Assembly (NCBI RefSeq): GCF_018130615.1 | Contig: NZ_JAFCKB010000004.1 | Location: forward strand, 186,001-250,000 | DNA: 64,000 nucleotides | DNA from: Bradyrhizobium manausense | GTDB taxonomy: Bacteria; Pseudomonadota; Alphaproteobacteria; Rhizobiales; Xanthobacteraceae | Reading direction: 5' to 3' | In this document: one piece after another, positions 58,606 to 64,000 of the stretch | Layout of the letters: each line of letters begins with the position of its first letter | Position numbering within the stretch: the first letter of the stretch is position 1 | Program-made: the position numbers and the translations under genes | The notes under the pieces: generated by a model | Databases searched by the model: none | The model's input: the letters and a program-made list of their open reading frames with translations, nothing else | What the model was told of the DNA's origin: nothing

Positions 58606-60216
58606 TTACTCGGACTTGTCGATGTTCCAGAACACCGGCGTCGCCGGGCCGTCGAGCACGCCGGAAAGCGACTTCCGCCACGCGCTCGGCGCCAGATACT
58701 GGCCGAGCGGGATGTAGATCACCTGGTCGTAGGCTTCCTTCTGGATCTCGGTTGCGATCTTCTTCTGATCGTCGAGCGAGGCAGCACGGACGAAGTCGTC
58801 CTTGAGCTTCTCGATCTTGGCGTCTTCCGCCCAGCCGAACCAGCCACCCTTCTTGCCCTGGCCGCCGATCGAGAGATTGGAGATCGGGTTGGACACGTCG
58901 GCGCTGACCCAGTTGGTGAAGAACATGTTCCAGCCACCCTCCTTCGGAGGCTTCTGGCTGGCTCTGCGACTCACCACCGTCTGCCAGTCGGTCGCCTGCG
59001 CGTCGACCTTGAAGCCGGCTTCGCGGAGCAGCTGCACGGCAACCGTCGGCTGCGCCTTCAACGTCACGACATCGCCGGGCACCATGACGACGACGGGCGT
59101 GCCGTCGTAGCCGGACTCCGCGAGCAGCTTCTTGGCCTCCGCCATGCCGTTGCCTTTGACCAGCGATTCGGAGCCGAGGTCGGTCGCGAACGGCGTGTCG
59201 CAAATGAAGAAGGCGCCGCAGATCTTGTAGTATTTGGGATTGCCGACGAGCGCGTCGAGCACGTCCTTCTGGTTCATGGCCAGAAGTGCGGCGCGGCGGA
59301 TCTTCGGATTGTCGAAGGGCGGAAACAGGAAGTTCATGCGGCCAAGCGTCTGGTAGCCGAACTTGTTGAGCGTCTCGACCTTGAGGTCGGAATTGCCTTC
59401 AAGCACGGGGAGCAGATCCCACGGCGGAACTTCCATGAAGTCGATGTCGCCCGATTGCAGCGCGTTCACCGCGGTCTGCGAGTCCGGCATGGTGATCCAC
59501 TCGACGCGGTCGACCTTCACCACCTTGCCGCCGGCAGTCCAGCTCGCCGGCTCCTTGCGCGGCACGTAGTCGGTATTCTTGACGTAGACCGCCTTCACGC
59601 CGGGCTGGAATTCACCCTGCACGAACTTGAACGGGCCGGAGCCGATCTGTTCGGGGATCTGCTTGTCCGGCGGAGTCTCGGCGAGGCGCTTGGGCATCAT
59701 GAAGGCCACGCGCGAAGAGGGTTTGCCGATCGAATCCAGCACGAGGCCGTAGGGCTCCTTCAGCTTCAGCGTGATGGTCTTGGGATCGGTCGCCTCGATG
59801 CTCGCGGTGAACTGCATCATCTGCTGACCCATGCCGTCGACCGCAGCCCAGCGCTTCAGCGAGGCGACGCAGTCCTCCGCCGTCACCGGTGCGCCGTCAT
59901 GCCATTTCAGGCCGTCGCGCAGCGTGAAGGTGTAGGTGAGCTTGTCGTCGGAGATCTTCCAGTCCGCCATCTGCGGCTGGATCTTGAAGTTCGCATCCGT
60001 CGTGATCAGCGTGTCGTAGACCATGTAGCCGTGGTCGCGCGTGATGTAGGCGGTGGTGAAGATCGGATCGATGATGCGCAGATCCGAATGCATCACCGCG
60101 GTGATGGTCTTGCCGGCCGCGAATACCGGCGAGGCCATCGCCGTCGAAAGCGCGACGACCGACAGCGCGAGTGTGGAGGCGAACGCGCGACGCCCCCGGC
60201 GCATCAAGCTCAACAT
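58606..60216 (-). CDS. Peptide/oligopeptide ABC transporter substrate-binding protein (DppA/OppA type)
   Basis: A 536-residue periplasmic binding protein of the SBP_5 family. The signal peptide is residues about 10-33 (TLALSVVALSTAMASPVFAA). The mature start ITAVMHSDLRIIDPIFTTAYITRDHG, and the KWHDGAPVTAEDCVASLKRW segment are typical. It is transcribed away from an M20 peptidase, with the permease operon further on in the plus direction, so the binding protein and permeases are not in one transcript. It ends at a strong terminator (58523). Confidence 0.95.
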   Translation of the reverse strand: MLSLMRRGRRAFASTLALSVVALSTAMASPVFAAGKTITAVMHSDLRIIDPIFTTAYITRDHGYMVYDTLITTDANFKIQPQMADWKISDDKLTYTFTLRDGLKWHDGAPVTAEDCVASLKRWAAVDGMGQQMMQFTASIEATDPKTITLKLKEPYGLVLDSIGKPSSRVAFMMPKRLAETPPDKQIPEQIGSGPFKFVQGEFQPGVKAVYVKNTDYVPRKEPASWTAGGKVVKVDRVEWITMPDSQTAVNALQSGDIDFMEVPPWDLLPVLEGNSDLKVETLNKFGYQTLGRMNFLFPPFDNPKIRRAALLAMNQKDVLDALVGNPKYYKICGAFFICDTPFATDLGSESLVKGNGMAEAKKLLAESGYDGTPVVVMVPGDVVTLKAQPTVAVQLLREAGFKVDAQATDWQTVVSRRASQKPPKEGGWNMFFTNWVSADVSNPISNLSIGGQGKKGGWFGWAEDAKIEKLKDDFVRAASLDDQKKIATEIQKEAYDQVIYIPLGQYLAPSAWRKSLSGVLDGPATPVFWNIDKSE

Positions 60217-60484
60217 AGAAAGTTTCTCCTGACGTGAAACTGTTCAAAGGCAGGTTATTGGTTGAGCATCAGGTTCGTTCTTTAGGCGAACTAACCCCAT
60301 GCAATGCCTTTATCTTTCGAGACTTGCAGACAGTCTTGAGCGCGTCAATCCGGTTTCGGTGCAGCCCATGGCATCGCACGCACGGGCTCCACAAAGATCG
60401 GTTTGGTTCTACAACTCTCTCCACTTGTCCTGCCGGCGCTGATGCAATGCGCATTCCATCTTTCTCAGCTTGAGAGACATTGAG

Positions 60485-61615
60485 ATGAATCCAGCCAATC
60501 TTCCCTTCGATTCCGAGGCCATGCTCGAGGGCCTGCGCACCTGGGTCGAATGCGAAAGCCCGACCTGGGACGCGAGTGCGGTCAATCGCATGCTCGATAT
60601 CGCAGCGCGGGAGATGGCCATCATGGGTGCGACCATCGAGCGCATCGCCGGCCGTCAGGGCTTTGGCGGCGTCATCCGCGCGCGTTTTCCGCATCCCAAG
60701 CAAGGCGAGCCGGGCATCCTGATCACCGGCCACATGGATACAGTCCATCCGCTCGGCACCATCGAGAAGCTGAAATGGCGCCGCGAGGGCAACAGATGCT
60801 ACGGCCCCGGCATCTACGACATGAAGGGCGGCAACTACCTTTCGCTGGAAGCGATCCGACAGCTCGCGCGCGCGTCCTTCGCCACGCCCCTGCCGATTAC
60901 CGTGCTGTTCACGCCAGACGAGGAAGTCGGCACGCCTTCGACGCGCGACATCATCGAGGCGGAGGCCGCGCGCAACAAATATGTGCTGGTGCCCGAGCCC
61001 GGCCGCGCCGACAACGGTGTCACCACCGGACGTTACGCCATCGCGCGATTCAATTTGGAAGCGACGGGGCGGCCGAGCCACGCCGGCGCGACCTTGTCGG
61101 CGGGACGCTCGGCAATTCGCGAGATGGCACGGCAGATTCTCGCGATCGACGCGATGACGACGGAGGACTGCACCTTCTCGGTCGGCGTCGTGCATGGCGG
61201 CCAATGGGTCAATTGCGTTGCGACCACCGCCACCGGCGAAGCGCTCTCCATGGCCAAGCGCCAGGCCGATCTCGACCGCGGCGTCGAGCGAATGCTGGCA
61301 CTGTCGGGAACCGCGAACGACGTCACCTTCAAGGTGACGCGCGGCGTCACCCGTCCAGTGTGGGAGCCGGATGCCGGCACCATGGCGCTTTATGAAAAGG
61401 CGCGCGGCATCGCCAAATCTCTCGGCGCGGAATTACCGCATGCGAGTTCCGGCGGCGGCTCCGACGGCAACTTCACCGGCGCGATGGGCATTCCGACACT
61501 CGACGGCCTGGGCGTACGTGGCGCCAACGGCCACACGCTCGAAGAGTATATCGAGGTCGAGAGCCTGGTTGAGCGTGGCCGGTTGATGGCGGGGCTTCTG
61601 GCGACGCTGGACTGA
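60485..61615 (+). CDS. M20-family metallopeptidase (glutamate carboxypeptidase-like)
   Basis: A 376-residue zinc peptidase. Metal ligands are His83 (GHMDTVHP), Asp112 (YDMKGG), Glu147 in DEEVGT with the general base Glu146, and a later His. The lid domain covers about residues 170-280. The C-terminal SGGGSDGN is typical. Members release C-terminal Glu from peptides or folates, or hydrolyse N-acyl amino acids. ATG 60485 is chosen; a TTG at 60470 would add 5 residues. Its neighbours suggest that it splits peptides brought in by the dpp-like system. Confidence 0.9.
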   Translation: MNPANLPFDSEAMLEGLRTWVECESPTWDASAVNRMLDIAAREMAIMGATIERIAGRQGFGGVIRARFPHPKQGEPGILITGHMDTVHPLGTIEKLKWRREGNRCYGPGIYDMKGGNYLSLEAIRQLARASFATPLPITVLFTPDEEVGTPSTRDIIEAEAARNKYVLVPEPGRADNGVTTGRYAIARFNLEATGRPSHAGATLSAGRSAIREMARQILAIDAMTTEDCTFSVGVVHGGQWVNCVATTATGEALSMAKRQADLDRGVERMLALSGTANDVTFKVTRGVTRPVWEPDAGTMALYEKARGIAKSLGAELPHASSGGGSDGNFTGAMGIPTLDGLGVRGANGHTLEEYIEVESLVERGRLMAGLLATLD

Positions 61616-61694
61616 TTCAGATCGTCGTTCCACGGCACATCGAGCACGCGAACTCGGAAAACAACTGGCCGCACTGCAAAATCTGTGGCCCTGA

Positions 61695-61710
61695 TGGCAC
61701 GGGAATTGCT
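61695..61710 (+). promoter_or_regulatory. Consensus sigma-54 (RpoN) promoter for the peptide permease operon
   Basis: TGGCACG-GGAA-TTGCT is an exact match to TGGCACG-N4-TTGCW. It lies 72 bases before the TTG start of the first permease, and 80 bases after the M20 peptidase stop. Predicted start of transcription is near 61721. Confidence 0.75.
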
Positions 61711-61782
61711 GAAATGTTAGGCTGATGGCAGAACGGGCCATGACCGTTGCCGCCGATTTGACTCTCATCTGACGGATCCAAC

Positions 61783-62724
61783 TTGCTCGGATATCTCCTT
61801 CGCCGAATCTTCGCCGCCGTGCCCGTGATGGGTGTCGTCGCACTGTTCGTGTTCCTGTTGTTGCGGCTGACGCCCGGCGATCCCGCCGCGATCCTCGCCG
61901 GCGACAATGCCACGCCGGAACGGCTGGAGCGCATCCGCACCTCGCTCGGCCTCAACGAGCCCTTGATCGTGCAGTTCATCACCTGGGTGAACAAGTTGCT
62001 GCATGGTGATCTCGGAACGTCCCTGATCTCCAACCTGCCGGTCATCAAGATGATCGGCCAGCGTGTCGAGCCGTCGATCTCGATCGCGCTGTCGACCATC
62101 ATCCTCGCCGTCGTCGTCGCCGTGCCGCTCGGCGTCATCGCGGCCTGGAAGCACGGCACCTGGATCGACCGGTTCGTGATGGGCCTGTCCGTCCTCGGCT
62201 TCTCGGTGCCGGTGTTCGTGGTCGGCTATGTCCTGATCGAGGTCTTTGCGATCGACCTGCGCTGGGTGCCGGTGCAGGGCTTCAAGAGTATCTCGGCCGG
62301 CTTCGGGCCGTTCTTCGAGCGCATCATCCTGCCGACCTGCGCGCTTTCCTTCATCTACATCGCGCTGATCGCACGCATGACGCGCGCAGCCATGCTCGAC
62401 GTGCTCGGCGAGGACTACGTGCGGACGGCTCGCGCCAAGGGCATCACCGAGGTCGCCGTGATGATGCGGCACGCGCTGCGCAACGCCGCCGTGCCCGTGA
62501 TCACGGTGATCGGCACCGGCTTTGCGCTCTTGATCTCCGGCGTCGTCGTTACCGAGAGCGTGTTCAACATCCCCGGCATCGGCCGTCTCACGGTCGATGC
62601 CGTGCTGGCCCGCGACTATCCGGTCATCCAGGCGATGATCCTGCTGACCTCGCTGATTTACGTCGTCGTCAATCTCCTGATCGACGTCGCCTACACGCTG
62701 CTCGATCCCCGGATCCGGTACTAG
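61783..62724 (+). CDS. Peptide ABC transporter permease (DppB-like)
   Basis: A 313-residue inner-membrane permease. The N-terminus LGYLLRRIFAAVPVMGVVALFVFLLLRLTPGDPA (in parts) is the DppB/OppB TM1 with its RLTPGDP motif. The EAA-type loop near residues 215-235 is DYVRTARAKGITEVAVMMRHALRNA. About six transmembrane helices. The start is TTG at 61783 with GACGG upstream. It is first in the operon from the sigma-54 promoter. Confidence 0.93.
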   Translation: MLGYLLRRIFAAVPVMGVVALFVFLLLRLTPGDPAAILAGDNATPERLERIRTSLGLNEPLIVQFITWVNKLLHGDLGTSLISNLPVIKMIGQRVEPSISIALSTIILAVVVAVPLGVIAAWKHGTWIDRFVMGLSVLGFSVPVFVVGYVLIEVFAIDLRWVPVQGFKSISAGFGPFFERIILPTCALSFIYIALIARMTRAAMLDVLGEDYVRTARAKGITEVAVMMRHALRNAAVPVITVIGTGFALLISGVVVTESVFNIPGIGRLTVDAVLARDYPVIQAMILLTSLIYVVVNLLIDVAYTLLDPRIRY

Positions 62725-62744
62725 GGCCAAGGACAAGAACAACC

Positions 62745-63632
62745 ATGACGGTCGATAGCCTTCCCCAGTCCTCGATTCCGATCACGTCGCCGCTGCGGCC
62801 GCGCCTCGGATTCCTCACCTCGACGCCGATCATCGCGGCGGCCACGATCCTGCTCGCGCTGATCGTGGTGATCTCGATCCTGGCGCCGCTGATCGCGCCG
62901 CACGACCCGATCCAGCTTGCGCCCTCGCAGCGCCTCAAGCCCGCCTCCGCGCAGTTCCTGCTCGGCACCGACGCCTACGGCCGTGACCTGCTGTCGCGCG
63001 TCATCTATGGCGGCCGCATCTCGCTTCTGATCGGCATCGGCTCGGCGATCCTGTCGATCGCCATCGGGCTCGTGATCGGTCTCGTCTCCGGCTTCTTCAA
63101 GCTGGTCGATTCCATCCTGATGCGCGTCATGGACGGCCTGATGGCGATGCCGAGCATCTTGCTTGCGATCGCCGTGGTTTCGCTCTCGGGCGCCAGCATC
63201 TGGACCGTGCTTGTTGCCATCACGATCCCCGAAATTCCGCGCGTCGCACGCCTGGTGCGCTCGGTCGTGCTGTCGGCGCGTGAAGAGCCCTATGTCGAAG
63301 CGGCGATCTCGGTCGGCTCCTCGCTGCCGAAGATCATGTGGCGGCACCTGATGCCGAACACGATCGCGCCGCTGATCGTCCAGGGCACCTATGTCTGCGC
63401 CTCCGCGATCCTCACCGAGGCCATCCTCTCCTTCCTCGGCGCCGGCATCTCGCCGGAGACGCCGACCTGGGGCAACATCATGGCCGAGGGCCGCCAGTAT
63501 TTTCAGCTCAAGCCGACGCTGATCTTCTGGCCCGGCCTTTTGCTCTCGATCGCCATTCTCAGCATCAACCTGATCGGCGACGCCGCCCGCGACGCACTCG
63601 ATCCCCGCATGAAGCAGCGGGAGGGGAAGTGA
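62745..63632 (+). CDS. Peptide ABC transporter permease (DppC-like)
   Basis: A 295-residue inner-membrane permease, the DppC/OppC partner. After TM1 it has PLIAPHDPIQLAPSQRLKPAS and the LLGTDAYGRDLLSRVIYGGRISL motif typical of this family. The EAA loop is EEPYVEAAISVGSSLPKIMWRHLMPN. It follows the DppB-like gene by 20 bases and its stop overlaps the ATPase start by one base (TGATG). Confidence 0.93.
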   Translation: MTVDSLPQSSIPITSPLRPRLGFLTSTPIIAAATILLALIVVISILAPLIAPHDPIQLAPSQRLKPASAQFLLGTDAYGRDLLSRVIYGGRISLLIGIGSAILSIAIGLVIGLVSGFFKLVDSILMRVMDGLMAMPSILLAIAVVSLSGASIWTVLVAITIPEIPRVARLVRSVVLSAREEPYVEAAISVGSSLPKIMWRHLMPNTIAPLIVQGTYVCASAILTEAILSFLGAGISPETPTWGNIMAEGRQYFQLKPTLIFWPGLLLSIAILSINLIGDAARDALDPRMKQREGK

Positions 63633-64000
63633 TGACCGATCAAGCGATGACCACCCCCGTCCTCGACATCAACAACCTCGTCGTCTCCGTCGGCAAGAAG
63701 CCGGGCGGACCGAAGATCATCGACGGCATCTCGATCCAGGTGCACGAGCGCGAGACGCTGTGTCTCGTCGGCGAAAGCGGTTCGGGCAAGTCGGTGACCT
63801 CGCTCACCACGATGGGCCTGCTGCCGAAGGGTACCCTGGTTCCAACGGGCGGCAGCGTGAAGCTCGTCGGCGAGGAGATCCTCACCGCGACCGATCGTCG
63901 CCTGCGCCAGCTGCGCGCCACGAAAATGGCGATGATCTTCCAGGAGCCGATGACCGCGCTCAATCCGGTGGTCCCGGTCGGCCGCCAGATCGACGAGGTG
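63632..64000 (+). CDS. Peptide ABC transporter ATP-binding protein, N-terminal part (DppD-like), cut by window end
   Basis: The first 123 codons of an ATPase. The Walker A motif is GESGSGKSVTS (about residues 47-57), and the Q-loop region reads MIFQEPMTALNPVVPVGRQI as in DppD/OppD/GsiA-type proteins. The rest, including the signature and Walker B, lies outside the window. It is the third gene of the permease operon; a DppF-like ATPase may follow. Confidence 0.9.
   Translation, partial: MTDQAMTTPVLDINNLVVSVGKKPGGPKIIDGISIQVHERETLCLVGESGSGKSVTSLTTMGLLPKGTLVPTGGSVKLVGEEILTATDRRLRQLRATKMAMIFQEPMTALNPVVPVGRQIDEV

Noticed and set aside
1-64000. CRISPR arrays, transposases, phage genes or toxin islands
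   Set aside because: No regular spaced repeats, transposase, integrase or phage structural protein was seen on either strand.

Overview
The window is one contiguous piece of a high-GC alphaproteobacterial chromosome. The gene set (a phasin, a DUF3126 protein, an Aap-type amino acid transporter, an FdxA-type ferredoxin, a BTLCP-type cysteine peptidase, several binding-protein ABC uptake systems) and the palindromic intergenic repeat at 4340-4419 fit Bradyrhizobium or a close Nitrobacteraceae relative. This is inferred from recognisable families, not from a database search. There is no phage, transposase, integrase or CRISPR. About 70 protein genes, one tRNA-Leu and one clear pseudogene are supported.

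Layout. 1-20 kb is mixed housekeeping and envelope genes: a LysR fragment, an exported protein, a patatin lipase, a CBS protein, a rhomboid protease, a Crp/Fnr regulator, a phasin, a secreted repeat protein, a beta-lactamase-fold hydrolase, a DEAD-box helicase, an alcohol dehydrogenase with a divergent hydrolase, an MFS exporter, a tandem PilZ protein and a transglutaminase-like protease. 20-26 kb is a self-contained nitrogen-uptake locus: a divergent GntR regulator, then a sigma-54 type promoter driving ATPase, binding protein, two permeases and an Asp/Glu/hydantoin-racemase-family enzyme. 26-32 kb holds small exported proteins, a CRP-type palindrome followed by an orphan terminator, a ribbon-helix-helix/RMF-like small gene pair, an output-less PAS sensor and a gamma carbonic anhydrase.

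32-40 kb is a second uptake locus: LysR, divergent from an aapJQMP-like transporter whose operon continues into a divergent SHMT-fold enzyme and a class V aminotransferase-fold enzyme. The SHMT-like protein keeps the PLP lysine but has lost the residues that define folate-dependent SHMT. 41-46 kb is an AraC regulator divergent from a three-gene redox operon: a molybdopterin oxidoreductase, a 7Fe ferredoxin and a ferredoxin-NADP reductase. This looks like a complete electron path from NADPH to a molybdoenzyme of unknown substrate. A dead PaaI-type thioesterase lies next to it.

46-58 kb has cysE, membrane proteins, a flavoprotein monooxygenase, tRNA-Leu(TAA), a diguanylate cyclase enclosed between the tRNA and a copy of the tRNA 3' half, a GT87-type membrane protein and a Bcr/CflA-type efflux pump. 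58.6-64 kb is a peptide-uptake locus: a periplasmic binding protein, a divergent M20 carboxypeptidase, and a permease/ATPase operon with its own consensus sigma-54 promoter, cut by the window end.

The most notable points are the SHMT-like enzyme with substituted catalytic residues, the tRNA-Leu-flanked cyclase islet, the molybdoenzyme/ferredoxin/reductase operon, the two sigma-54 promoters on uptake operons, and the CRP-site-plus-terminator segment that may encode a small RNA.
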